Origin: Gammaproteobacteria bacterium
GTDB taxonomy: Bacteria; Pseudomonadota; Gammaproteobacteria; Enterobacterales; Alteromonadaceae
Length of the DNA stretch: 64,000 nucleotides
Assembly: GCA_018222405.1 (NCBI GenBank)
Contig: JAAFAI010000001.1
Span: forward strand, 248,001 to 312,000
Reading direction: 5' to 3'
Shown: piece by piece, positions 44,719-53,324 of the stretch
Layout: every line of letters starts with the position of its first letter
Numbering within the stretch: the first letter of the stretch is position 1
Made by a program: the position numbers and the translations under genes
Notes under the pieces: model-generated
Seen by the model: the letters and a program-made list of their open reading frames with translations, nothing else
Databases searched by the model: none
Told to the model about the DNA's origin: nothing

Positions 44719-46182
44719 ATGGCGGCGTCGTTAAACAATACTACGCTGGCAACGTTGCCAGCCGAGGTTAAAAAACCTGAATACGATCGCGCTGAACGCA
44801 GCCGCGGTATTGTGCACATCGGGCCGGGCGCATTTCACCGTGCCCACCAGGCCGTGTATACCGACATGGCGATGGCCTATGGCGGTAACTGGCGTATTAC
44901 CGGTGTATCGATGCGCAGCGCTACACTGAAACAAAAGCTGGCCGAGCAGGACAATCTGTATTCACTGGTAGTACTGGACAACGAGCCCTATGTGCAGGTA
45001 ATCGGCGCTTTCGACAGCGTACTGGTATTAAATGAAGACCGTGAAGCCATTATGGCTGCACTAACCGACGCCAATACCCATATTATTTCGTTAACGATTA
45101 CAGAAAAAGGGTATTGCCTGGCCAGTAATGGTGAGCTCGATACGTCCCATGCCGATATCATGCACGATTTATCCAATCCTGATGAGCCGGTGTCGGCGGT
45201 AGGGCTTATTGTGAGCGCACTCAAGCACCGCTTTGAGCAGCAACAGGCCGATATTACCGTAATCAGCTGCGACAACCTGGCCGATAATGGCAAAAAACTG
45301 GCCAAAGCCGTATTGCAATTTGCCGAGAAAATCCAGCCAGAACTGGCGCAGTGGATTGAGCAAAACATTGCTTTTCCCTGCACTATGGTTGATAGCATTA
45401 CGCCGGCCACCGATGAAGCACTGATTAGCCTGGCGGCCGATAAGCTGGGTGTTGAAGATGCCTGGCCTATTCAGCGCGAAGGCTTTACCCAATGGGTGGT
45501 TGAGGACAAATTCAGCGGGCCGCGTCCGGCCTGGGAGAAGGTTGGCGTTACCTTTACCGATGATGTCGCCGCCTTTGAAAATGCCAAACTGCGTATTTTA
45601 AATGGCACCCACTCAACGCTGGCGTACACCGGTATCCTGCTCGGTAAAGAAACCGTTTATGAAGCGATAAGCGATACTGCGCTGGAAGCGTTTATTCGCC
45701 GTTTACTGAGTGATGAAATTATTCCGTCTATTAACGCCGAAGGCGTAATGGATTTACTGGCCTACGCGGAAGATATTTTAAATCGCTACAAGAACCGCCA
45801 CATTCGCCACTTGTTGGCACAAATTGCCTGGGATGGTTCGCAGAAGCTGCCTTTCCGAGTGCTCAATACCGTGCGCGACAACTTAAAACTTGGTCAGCAG
45901 GCAAAGCTGCTGTGCGTACCGATTGCAGCATGGATTTTATTTATTGCTAAACGTGCTAGCGACCAGGAAGAACTGGTGGATCCGTTGGCTGAGACCTTAA
46001 CTGGTTTAGCCAATCAGCACCAGGGTGACCTGGCAGCGCTCGGTGCAGCTGTGCTGAATCTGCCTCAGGTGTTCGCCGAATTGACGGCTAACAAATGGTT
46101 TAAAGACACCGTGCTGGAATACGTTGAGGTGCTGTCGTCCATCAACGGCGACAATGCTGCCGAAGTATTAGGAGCACTGTAA
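44719..46182 (+). CDS. Mannitol dehydrogenase family uronate reductase (UxuB-like)
   Basis: A 487-residue NAD-dependent long-chain polyol dehydrogenase. The N-terminal GIVHIGPGAFHRAHQAVYTD and the active-site KLRILNGTHSTLAYTGILLG match fructuronate reductase/mannitol dehydrogenase sequences. By context it should reduce tagaturonate to altronate, feeding uxaA, but its sequence looks more like UxuB than E. coli UxaB, and no mannonate dehydratase gene is present. It is 2 bp after uxaC and its stop overlaps the kdgA start. Confidence 0.85.
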   Translation: MAASLNNTTLATLPAEVKKPEYDRAERSRGIVHIGPGAFHRAHQAVYTDMAMAYGGNWRITGVSMRSATLKQKLAEQDNLYSLVVLDNEPYVQVIGAFDSVLVLNEDREAIMAALTDANTHIISLTITEKGYCLASNGELDTSHADIMHDLSNPDEPVSAVGLIVSALKHRFEQQQADITVISCDNLADNGKKLAKAVLQFAEKIQPELAQWIEQNIAFPCTMVDSITPATDEALISLAADKLGVEDAWPIQREGFTQWVVEDKFSGPRPAWEKVGVTFTDDVAAFENAKLRILNGTHSTLAYTGILLGKETVYEAISDTALEAFIRRLLSDEIIPSINAEGVMDLLAYAEDILNRYKNRHIRHLLAQIAWDGSQKLPFRVLNTVRDNLKLGQQAKLLCVPIAAWILFIAKRASDQEELVDPLAETLTGLANQHQGDLAALGAAVLNLPQVFAELTANKWFKDTVLEYVEVLSSINGDNAAEVLGAL

Positions 46183-46820
46183 TGAACGACTTTAAAAGCC
46201 TGATAGAGGGCACGCCATTACTACCGATTCTGCAGCCACAAAGTGTAGAGCAGGCGGTTAATATTGCCGGCGCCGTGCATGCCAGTGGTTTACGTAGTAT
46301 TGAAGTTGTGCGCCGTACACCAGTAGCAGCGGCCGCGGTGACCGCCATCCGCGAAGCTTTTCCGGAACTATTGGTCGGCATGGGCACAGTGTTAAATCAG
46401 GAGCATGTGCAGGAAGCGGTAGACGCCGGAAGTCAGTTTATAATTACCCCGACTATCAGTGAAAAACTGCTGTCGGCGCTGAGCGATATCACTATTCCCT
46501 ATCTGCCTGGTACTGCTTCTCCCTCAGACATTTTACTGGCCGTTGAGGCCGGCTTGTCGGAAGTTAAATTCTTTCCGGCCAGTTTAAGTGGTGGCCCCGC
46601 CATGCTGAATAATTTCAGCGCTATTTTTCCGGAAGTATCACTCTGCCCAACCGGTGGTATTTCCAATTCTAATTTGCATGATTACAGCAGCCTGCCCAAC
46701 GTGTTCGCTGTAGGCGGCTCCTGGATGATTCCAAAGAGCTGTGTTGAAAGTGGCAACTGGCAGGGCGTAACCGCTGCCTGTGCGCTGGCGCAACAACAAT
46801 TTACTAAGGATACCGCGTGA
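46182..46820 (+). CDS. kdgA: 2-dehydro-3-deoxy-6-phosphogluconate aldolase
   Basis: A 212-residue class I aldolase (Eda/KdgA family) splitting KDPG into pyruvate and glyceraldehyde 3-phosphate. The Schiff-base lysine is in EVKFFPAS, and the phosphate loop in CPTGGIS. LPILQPQSVEQAVNIAGAVHASGLRSIEVVRRT opens the TIM barrel. The ATG overlaps the upstream stop (TAATG). The kdgK start overlaps its end by four bases. Confidence 0.95.
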   Translation: MNDFKSLIEGTPLLPILQPQSVEQAVNIAGAVHASGLRSIEVVRRTPVAAAAVTAIREAFPELLVGMGTVLNQEHVQEAVDAGSQFIITPTISEKLLSALSDITIPYLPGTASPSDILLAVEAGLSEVKFFPASLSGGPAMLNNFSAIFPEVSLCPTGGISNSNLHDYSSLPNVFAVGGSWMIPKSCVESGNWQGVTAACALAQQQFTKDTA

Positions 46821-47731
46821 AAAGAGTCGTCATTTTTGGGGAGTGTATGGTGGAACTGGTGTCAACCAGCGCCACTGAACTAAAGAAAAGTTTTGCGGGT
46901 GATACCTATAACACCGCAGTGTACTTAAAGCGCAATGCGCCGGGCTTGTCGGTAAGTTATCTGACCGCCATTGGCGAGGACTTTTTAAGTAATGAGCTGC
47001 TGTTTGCCATGGGTGATGAGCAAATAAATACCGACCATGTTTATCGCTGTAGTAAGCGGAACCTGGGTTTGTATATGGTGCGAACCGACAAGTACGGTGA
47101 GCGTACCTTTGCCTACTGGCGGGATGGTTCAGCAGCCACACAAACCCTTAATGTGATGACTCAGGCCCCGGACAATATTGAGATGTTTTATTTCTCGGGT
47201 ATTTCGGTGGCTATTTTAGATGTTGAGCAGCGCGAGAAGCTGTTTGACCTGATCAACACCCTACGCAGCAGCGGATGCCGAATTGTCTTTGATCCTAACT
47301 ACCGCCCGCGCCTGTGGCGAGATCAGCAGGAAGCCCGGGAGTGGATGGATAAAAGTTATCAGGTTGCTGACATCGCGTTCCCTGGTGGTGATGATCACCT
47401 GGCGTTATATGGCCATACCAACGCCGATGACGTACTCGCCCACCTCGCCCCCTTTGGTATTGGCGAAGTGGTAATGAAAAACGGCGCAGTAGGCGTGCAT
47501 ATTGTCAATCACGAAGGCCAGTTCATCGTTCCGGTGCAAACGGTAACTAACGTAGTGGATACCACCGCCGCTGGCGATGCGTTTAACGGTGGCTACCTTG
47601 CTGCGCGTTTGTCTGGTAAAAACGTGACTGAGTCCGCCAGCTTTGGTGCCATGGTGGCCGGTACGGTTATTCAGCATCCCGGCGCTATTATTCCGGCCGA
47701 TACCTTAAGAAAGGCTGTAACCCCCCTTTAA
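46817..47731 (+). CDS. kdgK: 2-dehydro-3-deoxygluconokinase
   Basis: A 304-residue PfkB-family kinase phosphorylating KDG to KDPG. It has GECMVELV near the start and the catalytic signature VDTTAAGDAFNGGYLAARL near the C-terminus. GTG start at 46817 overlapping kdgA (GTGA). With KdgA it completes the route from galacturonate to central metabolism. Confidence 0.95.
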   Translation: MKRVVIFGECMVELVSTSATELKKSFAGDTYNTAVYLKRNAPGLSVSYLTAIGEDFLSNELLFAMGDEQINTDHVYRCSKRNLGLYMVRTDKYGERTFAYWRDGSAATQTLNVMTQAPDNIEMFYFSGISVAILDVEQREKLFDLINTLRSSGCRIVFDPNYRPRLWRDQQEAREWMDKSYQVADIAFPGGDDHLALYGHTNADDVLAHLAPFGIGEVVMKNGAVGVHIVNHEGQFIVPVQTVTNVVDTTAAGDAFNGGYLAARLSGKNVTESASFGAMVAGTVIQHPGAIIPADTLRKAVTPL

Positions 47732-47740
47732 TGAATAACT

Positions 47741-47764
47741 CAGCAGGGTAACTTTGCCCTGCTG
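47741..47764 (+). terminator. Hairpin after kdgK, possible terminator
   Basis: Perfect 8-bp stem CAGCAGGG / CCCTGCTG with an 8-base loop, 10 bp after the kdgK stop. There is no T-run, so termination would need Rho or be weak. Confidence 0.5.
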
Positions 47765-47864
47765 GCTAACCGCTCATCCTCTCCATTTACCCTTTATCTG
47801 CCGTTATCTCCGTTAGTCATTTATTCCACCAGACTTGATTTAATCGGGCATTCTGTGTCCGATA

Positions 47865-48120
47865 CCAATGCATATGGAGGATTACCCACTCAGCATGACT
47901 GGCAGGCTTTCTGGTTAGGTTTGATTGCGCAGGGTTTACTTCAAAACCAAACAAGTGTAACAACGCCATAGAGCCTGCCAGTCCTGCCCAAAGGGAGTGG
48001 CCAAAACGACTTATATCTGTGTTGCGCCCTCTGGACATAGAATGGCTATGCCACAGAGAACGCGTCGTGATTTAAGCCGTTTTGTCTCACTCTGAGAGGG
48101 TAATCCTCCATACGGATTGG
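47865..48120. mobile_element. MITE-like inverted-repeat element, 256 bp
   Basis: Terminal inverted repeats of 23 bp (47865-47887 and 48098-48120) match at 21 positions and start with CCAAT. A TA dinucleotide flanks each end, as for elements that duplicate TA. Two nested hairpins fill the inside: perfect 12-bp arms at 47897-47908 and 47972-47983, and imperfect 39-base arms at 48002-48040 and 48046-48084. No transposase is encoded; a 73-codon minus frame across it has no recognisable domain. It sits between kdgK and an unrelated hydrolase gene. Confidence 0.7.
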
Positions 48121-48152
48121 TATGTTAAACTCAACCGTTAAGGAGACATTTT

Positions 48153-49520
48153 ATGCTTAAATGGATTACAGGTTTGGTTGCCGGATTACTTCTGGCAAAT
48201 AGCAGCGCGGCCATGGATACCGCTGGTGATTGGTATGGCGAACTCAATATTCAGCCTGGCGTATCATTGCCTTTGGTGTTGCATATTGCGGGCAGTGAGC
48301 CCGACTGGCAGGTTAGTCTGGATAGCCCGAATCAGGGGGCGTTTGGTATCCCGGGCAGTGCCGAGAAAATCACTAATACTCAGGTAGAATTAAAGTTTGC
48401 TGCCATCGGCGCGTCTTATAAGGCGGCGCTGGAAGACGGCAAGCTGGCAGGGACATTTACTCAAAACGACAAATCTTTTGCGCTGACCCTGGCCCGTCAG
48501 AGCGAGGAAGGAAAAGAGAAAGCCAAACAGACAGCGGCACGACCTCAGCACCCTGAAGCGCCTTTTCCCTACACCGTTGAAGAAGTCAGTTACCCACATA
48601 CTTCCGGGGCTTTTGAGTTTGCCGCAACGCTTACTCTGCCTGACGGCAAAGGCCCTTTTCCGGCTGCCATACTGGTGTCCGGCTCGGGCCCTCAGGATCG
48701 TGATGAAACCCTGATGGGTCATAAGCCTTTTCTGGTGATTGCTGATCACCTGACCAGGGCAGGCATCGCGGTATTGCGGTTTGATGATCGCGGCACCGCT
48801 AAAAGCAGCGGTACTTTTGCCGGGTCAACTATTGATGATTTCAGCACCGACGTAGAATCCGCTTTCAAGTATTTACTCACCCGGAATGAAATAGCGCCAC
48901 AGAAGATTGGCCTGGTCGGCCATAGTGAGGGGGGAATGACAGCCCCACTGTTTGCTGCTCGTCAGCCTCAGGTTGCATTTGTCGTGTTGCTGGCAGGTTT
49001 AGGTGTGGATGGCATAACATTGTGGGCCGAGCAACAACGGGATATGGCGGTGGCCTACGGAGTGCCCAATGGCGAGGCTATCTATCAGGCGATGCGAGTT
49101 TTTGCTGAACAGGTGATTGCCGGAGAAAGCCCCCAGGCCATAGAGCAGGATTTACTGAGCAAAGGGTACGACAAGGCCACCGCCCAACAGTATCTTAAAG
49201 TGATGGCTAACGAGTGGGGGCGAAGCTTTTTAACCTACCAGCCTGAAGAGGTACTGCCAAAGCTGACTATGCCGGTACTGGCATTAAATGGCGATAAGGA
49301 TTTGCAGGTGGCTGCTGCCACAAATATCGGTGGGTTGGAGGCTATTTTTGCCAGCACGGACAACGAGGATGTAACGCTGAAGGTACTGCCAGATCTCAAC
49401 CACCTTTTTCAGCAGGCTGAATCCGGCCTGCCGGACGAATATGGCAGGATTAATCAGACGTTTGCCCCGCAGGCGCTATTGATTATCAGTGACTGGATTA
49501 GCCGCCGGGTGGAGGAATAG
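48153..49520 (+). CDS. Secreted alpha/beta hydrolase
   Basis: A 455-residue hydrolase with a signal peptide (to SSAA), an N-terminal beta-rich domain (about 25-120) and an alpha/beta hydrolase domain. SGSGPQDRDETLMGHKPF and RFDDRGTAKSSG precede the nucleophile elbow GHSEGG; NGDKDLQV and LPDLNHLF supply the Asp and His. This combination is seen in exported esterase/peptidase-like enzymes next to sensor pairs. The substrate is unknown. The start lies 30 bp after the end of the MITE-like element, so its promoter may be inside or at the edge of that element. Confidence 0.85.
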   Translation: MLKWITGLVAGLLLANSSAAMDTAGDWYGELNIQPGVSLPLVLHIAGSEPDWQVSLDSPNQGAFGIPGSAEKITNTQVELKFAAIGASYKAALEDGKLAGTFTQNDKSFALTLARQSEEGKEKAKQTAARPQHPEAPFPYTVEEVSYPHTSGAFEFAATLTLPDGKGPFPAAILVSGSGPQDRDETLMGHKPFLVIADHLTRAGIAVLRFDDRGTAKSSGTFAGSTIDDFSTDVESAFKYLLTRNEIAPQKIGLVGHSEGGMTAPLFAARQPQVAFVVLLAGLGVDGITLWAEQQRDMAVAYGVPNGEAIYQAMRVFAEQVIAGESPQAIEQDLLSKGYDKATAQQYLKVMANEWGRSFLTYQPEEVLPKLTMPVLALNGDKDLQVAAATNIGGLEAIFASTDNEDVTLKVLPDLNHLFQQAESGLPDEYGRINQTFAPQALLIISDWISRRVEE

Positions 49521-49521
49521 C

Positions 49522-50553
49522 GTGAAACAATACTGGCTGCTCCAGGTTACCGGTTGGGGATTATTCTACGCCATCGACTCAATGTTAAAAGTGGCTGCAG
49601 GCATAGTCAGCTATCCGTTATTTATCGCTGTCTTTATCCTCTATGGCTTTGCGATGGCGGCTTCACATTGTTTGCGTATCTGGTATCGCCGCTGGCAACG
49701 TTTGCCCTTGTTAAAAGTCGTCGCAGGAGTCATAACCGCATCCCTGCTTGGTGCTGCCGGTGCAACGAGTCTTATGCTCGGTACTCTGGTGGTCATCAAA
49801 AACCCGATTATCCATCAAGCCAGTGGCGCATTGGATTTGCTGTTTATTAACAATCTTTTGGTGGTTTGGGCCGTTCTGCTTATCTGGAGTGGTCTGTACT
49901 TTTTTATTACCCGGCAACGCAAAGTAGATGAGCTTGAGACGTCTCAGGAAGATCTACAGCAAAACCTGCAACAGGCGCAGTTAAACGCCTTGCTGAGCCA
50001 GTTGAATCCGCACTTTATGTTTAACTGCATTAATAATATTCGTGCACTGATTTTAGAAGATGCGGCGAAGGCCAGAGAGATGCTGGCCAATCTGGCTGAT
50101 ATGCTAAGGTATAATCTGCAAAGTGACGCCGGAGAAACCTCATCGCTGTCTGCGGAACTGGCTATTGTTGAGACTTACGTGAGCCTGATGAAGATGCAGT
50201 ACGAATCCCGCCTGGCCTATCAGGTGACGGTGGACGATAAAGTTAGCCAGGATTGCCTCGTGCCGCGATTAATGCTGCAATTGCTGGTGGAGAATGCCAT
50301 CAAGCATGGTATCGCCAGGCAGGTAGAAGGCGGTGTGGTTAGCGTATCTATCCGGCTTGCCGAGCATTGCCTGCAGATTGAAGTGGCCAATCCTGGTTCA
50401 CTGAATACCGGAGAGGGTGGCATCGGTGTTGATAATATTCGTCAGCGGCTCGCAATACTTTATGCAGAGCAGCAAGCATTTACGCTGAGCCAACAGCAAA
50501 ACAGGGTCGTGGCAAGGGTACAAATACCGTATAAGGACAAACCATGCGGGTAG
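49522..50553 (+). CDS. LytS-type membrane histidine kinase
   Basis: A 343-residue sensor with four membrane segments (residues about 1-130) and a cytoplasmic His-kinase domain of the LytS/YpdA kind. The phosphorylated His164 is in LNPHFMFNCINNIRALI, and the ATP site in LVENAIKHGIAR and GIGVDNIRQRL. I chose the GTG at 49522 with GGAGGAA just upstream, 1 bp after the hydrolase stop; a longer frame starts at 49489 inside that gene. It overlaps the LytTR regulator by 10 bases. Confidence 0.93.
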   Translation: MKQYWLLQVTGWGLFYAIDSMLKVAAGIVSYPLFIAVFILYGFAMAASHCLRIWYRRWQRLPLLKVVAGVITASLLGAAGATSLMLGTLVVIKNPIIHQASGALDLLFINNLLVVWAVLLIWSGLYFFITRQRKVDELETSQEDLQQNLQQAQLNALLSQLNPHFMFNCINNIRALILEDAAKAREMLANLADMLRYNLQSDAGETSSLSAELAIVETYVSLMKMQYESRLAYQVTVDDKVSQDCLVPRLMLQLLVENAIKHGIARQVEGGVVSVSIRLAEHCLQIEVANPGSLNTGEGGIGVDNIRQRLAILYAEQQAFTLSQQQNRVVARVQIPYKDKPCG

Positions 50554-51260
50554 TCATAGTGGAAGACAGCCGACTGGCGAGACTGGAGTTGTGTGAGCAG
50601 TTGTCGCAATTGCCAGACGTCACTCTGGTGGGGCAGGCCGATACAGTGGAAAGTGCCAGAGCCCTTATCAACGAGGTGCAGCCTGACCTGATTCTGTTGG
50701 ATATCGATTTACCCGGAGGCACTGGCTTCGACTTACTTGAGCAACTAGAGGTATTGCCAAAAGTGGTGTTTACCACCGCTTTTGACGAATTTGCCGTGCG
50801 CTCTTTTGAAGTGGATGCGCTGGATTATTTACTTAAACCTATCACGTTACCACGTTTAACCAAGGCTCTGGCCAAAGCGGAGGCGCAACTTGCCGCGCAA
50901 GAGGCGGTTACCACCGAGTCGAAACTGCACGGCGACAGCCAGCTGTTTTTAAAAGACGGCGGACAATGCTGGCTGATCAGGCTTAAACAGGTACAGCTGT
51001 TTGAATCGGTTGGTAATTACACAAGGGTCTATTTTGATCAGCATAAGCCGATGTTAAATAAGGCCATTTCACATATCGAGGCGCGCTTACCCGAGGCCGA
51101 ATTTTTTCGCATCAACCGTTCAGAAATTATCAACCTGGCGTTTATTGACGACATTGAAGTACCGCTTAACGGCCAATGGCAGGTACGCATGCAAAACGGG
51201 CGTATTCTGGTGCCCTCACGCCGCCAGGCTCAGGCATTCAGACAACGGTTATCGCTGTAA
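50544..51260 (+). CDS. LytTR-family response regulator
   Basis: A 238-residue regulator. Receiver with phosphoacceptor Asp53 in LILLDIDLPGG and DALDYLLKPI, then a LytTR DNA-binding domain (about 138-238; LFESVGNYTRVYF, FFRINRSEIINL). It is the partner of the overlapping kinase. LytTR proteins usually activate transport or exoenzyme genes. The target is not evident, but the hydrolase is in the same run. Confidence 0.95.
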   Translation: MRVVIVEDSRLARLELCEQLSQLPDVTLVGQADTVESARALINEVQPDLILLDIDLPGGTGFDLLEQLEVLPKVVFTTAFDEFAVRSFEVDALDYLLKPITLPRLTKALAKAEAQLAAQEAVTTESKLHGDSQLFLKDGGQCWLIRLKQVQLFESVGNYTRVYFDQHKPMLNKAISHIEARLPEAEFFRINRSEIINLAFIDDIEVPLNGQWQVRMQNGRILVPSRRQAQAFRQRLSL

Positions 51261-51312
51261 GCCCGGTTAAACAATGTTATCCTGAGTGCATAGCTACGCA
51301 GGAAGAATAAAA

Positions 51313-51762
51313 ATGAAACCAATAGTATATGTTTCCGGCACCTTTGATTTATTTCACAGTAACCACCTCAAAATGATCGAATATGGCGCAGGGTTTGGTG
51401 GTACGTTAATCGTAGGCGTGAGTACTGATGAACTTGTCTGTACTTATAAAAATCCCCCAGCGGTACCTTATGAAGAGCGTGCGGCGATTATTTCTGCCCT
51501 AAAATATCCCAATATGGTTATACCGCAGCGCTCGCTGGATCACACCGACCGGGTAAAAGATCTTAATATCGACGTGTTTGTGGTAGGTGATGACTGGCGC
51601 GGTAAATATGATTATCTGCGTGACTTGGGCGTGGAGGTGTACTATTTCCCCTATGGTGAAGGTGTTAGCTCCACCAAGTTGAAAAAACAAATCACTGAAC
51701 AATACAACAAACTGAAAAGCACCGCCGATAAACATGAAAACCCGGAGATTAAAAAATCATGA
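51313..51762 (+). CDS. Cytidylyltransferase-type nucleotidyltransferase
   Basis: A 149-residue nucleotidyltransferase of the TagD/GCT kind. The nucleotide-binding signature is VSGTFDLFHSNH, with a later VGDDWRGKYD and the SSTKLKKQI end matching the ISSTxxxxxI motif. It would attach CMP (or AMP) to a phosphorylated polyol or sugar; the acceptor is unknown. The start is ATG 51313 with GGAAG upstream. It overlaps the SDR gene by four bases. Confidence 0.88.
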   Translation: MKPIVYVSGTFDLFHSNHLKMIEYGAGFGGTLIVGVSTDELVCTYKNPPAVPYEERAAIISALKYPNMVIPQRSLDHTDRVKDLNIDVFVVGDDWRGKYDYLRDLGVEVYYFPYGEGVSSTKLKKQITEQYNKLKSTADKHENPEIKKS

Positions 51763-52364
51763 AGCGAGTTTTGATCACCGGTGGCAGCGGGGACTGGGCG
51801 CAGAGTTTTAAACAGCAATATGGCAAGCAATTCCATATTGATACGCCAGGGCGCAGTGACCTTGACGTCACCAGCGAAGACTCTGTTAAAGGGTATTTTG
51901 CCGGTCTGCCGACTGCCTACGATATTGTGATTAACAATGCCGGCTCTATCCATCCTAAGCGTATTCTGGAGTCTGACAGTGCGTTGTGGGTTAATGATAT
52001 TCAGGTTAATCTGGTGGGTACTTATTACGTATGTAAGTATGCGCTAACTGCTTCTGAATCTACCCAGTTAATTCAGATTTCCTCAACGGCTGGGTTTAAC
52101 GCTTATAAGGACTGGTCGTCTTATTGCGCGTCAAAAGCCGGCGTGATCACCTTATCGAAAAGCCTCGCTGCCGATGGCTACAACTCTATTTGTTTATGCC
52201 CCGGCGCTATTGATACCAAATTCCGCGATTACTTTGATTTACCCAACAATAATATGATGACTTGCGAGCAACTCACCGGCTACGTGATGCAGGTTATAAA
52301 CGGTGAATTTACACCGGGAGATGTGTTGTTTATCCGGGCTAATGAGTTTGAGCTGAATCCGTAA
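51759..52364 (+). CDS. Short-chain dehydrogenase
   Basis: A 201-residue short SDR. The nucleotide loop is TGGSGDWAQSF (altered from TGxxxGIG), with VINNAGSI and the catalytic YCASKAG. It is about 50 residues shorter than standard SDRs. The tight coupling to a cytidylyltransferase suggests that together they make or modify a nucleotide-activated polyol, as in capsule or teichoic-acid-like precursor synthesis. That is inference. Confidence 0.8.
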   Translation: MKRVLITGGSGDWAQSFKQQYGKQFHIDTPGRSDLDVTSEDSVKGYFAGLPTAYDIVINNAGSIHPKRILESDSALWVNDIQVNLVGTYYVCKYALTASESTQLIQISSTAGFNAYKDWSSYCASKAGVITLSKSLAADGYNSICLCPGAIDTKFRDYFDLPNNNMMTCEQLTGYVMQVINGEFTPGDVLFIRANEFELNP

Positions 52365-52367
52365 ATG

Positions 52368-52401
52368 ACAGGCCAGCGTTGCAAAACCGCCGGCCTGTTT
52401 T
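52368..52401. terminator. Bidirectional terminator between SDR and acetylesterase
   Basis: ACAGGCC / GGCCTGT stem around a loop of 17 bases, followed by TTT on the plus strand, between convergent genes. Confidence 0.7.
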
Positions 52402-52417
52402 GCCATAGTAAATTAAC

Positions 52418-53173
52418 TTACAGTGAGTCGCGGTAAACGTATTTCGCTAACGGGTGATTACGGGCACGCAAATCGCGAATAAAAAACTGTGCTATCTTGG
52501 ATGCGCCCACCACATTCAAATGGGTATTGTCGGTCTTACCATCCGGATAGCGGGTGTATAAATCCGGTGGTACCTGAATAAAATACTGGCGGCTTTCAGG
52601 CTCACCGATGGATTTTAAGAACCCACAGGTTTGTTCGTTAAGGTCAAAAAACTCAACCCCTTCTGATTTGGCTACTTGTCTGGCAGCGTTAGCGTAATCG
52701 ATAAGTTTACGTTGCAGGTTACCTTCTTCATCAAAATGGCGTCGGCAAATTGAGCTGGCTATCATCGGAATGGCCTTGTGCTCACGCACGTCCTTAATGT
52801 ACTGACGTAAAAACGCCGGATAGTCTTCATCTACTGAAGCATAGCGGGCTGGATCGTCTTTTTTCTGGTCGTTATGACCGAACTGAATTAACACGTAATC
52901 GCCTTCTTTTAGCTCAGATAACACCAGAGCCCAGCGTCCTTCATTGATAAAGCGACGTGTGCTGCGGCCATTGGCAGCGTGATTTACAATTTCCAGTTCT
53001 TCATTCATGTACTGTGGCAATAGCTGGCCCCAGCCACGTTCAGGATATGCCAGGTTAGGTTTGTCAGACATAGTGGAGTCGCCCACCAGATGCAGCGCCA
53101 CACGGGTAGGATCCCAGGCAAGAGAATGAGAGCAAAAAGCCGAGAGTATCAGCGCAAATAAAACGCGTTTCAT
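52418..53173 (-). CDS. Rhamnogalacturonan acetylesterase (SGNH, CE12-like)
   Basis: A 251-residue secreted esterase with a signal peptide (to SLAW). The SGNH blocks are seen: nucleophile in LVGDSTMSDK (Ser33), the glycine/asparagine blocks AANGRSTRRFI and IQFGHNDQKK, and the Asp-His pair in GKTDNTHLNVVGA. This is the pattern of rhamnogalacturonan acetylesterases, which remove acetyl groups from pectin backbones. It lies behind a strong hairpin that follows the TonB receptor gene. Confidence 0.9.
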   Translation of the reverse strand: MKRVLFALILSAFCSHSLAWDPTRVALHLVGDSTMSDKPNLAYPERGWGQLLPQYMNEELEIVNHAANGRSTRRFINEGRWALVLSELKEGDYVLIQFGHNDQKKDDPARYASVDEDYPAFLRQYIKDVREHKAIPMIASSICRRHFDEEGNLQRKLIDYANAARQVAKSEGVEFFDLNEQTCGFLKSIGEPESRQYFIQVPPDLYTRYPDGKTDNTHLNVVGASKIAQFFIRDLRARNHPLAKYVYRDSL

Positions 53174-53190
53174 CTTTTCTCCTTAACAAA

Positions 53191-53222
53191 TAAAAAAAAG
53201 GCCATTTGTAAAAAAATGGCCT
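53191..53222 (-). terminator. Intrinsic terminator upstream of the acetylesterase
   Basis: Minus-strand stem AGGCCATT / AATGGCCT with a run of eight T, placed directly before the ribosome-binding site of the acetylesterase. It would end most of the TonB receptor transcript and let a fraction read through. Confidence 0.85.
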
Positions 53223-53324
53223 GGGGACCGGGCATTGGAGCAGGAATTAAAATGGTTCGTAACTCTTGTTTCCCGACCGGGTCCAACAGCGGATCAAATG
53301 ATCCTTGGGCACACTGTAAAATTG

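Noticed and set aside
47817-48038. 73-codon minus-strand frame across the MITE-like element
   Set aside because: It follows the inverted repeats, has no ribosome-binding site of note and no recognised domain. Such frames recur by chance in structured elements.
53301-53314. GGATCAAATGATCC palindrome resembling the DmpR activator site
   Set aside because: No sigma-54 promoter is nearby, it lies just past the 3' end of the TonB receptor gene, and it is far from the aromatic cluster.
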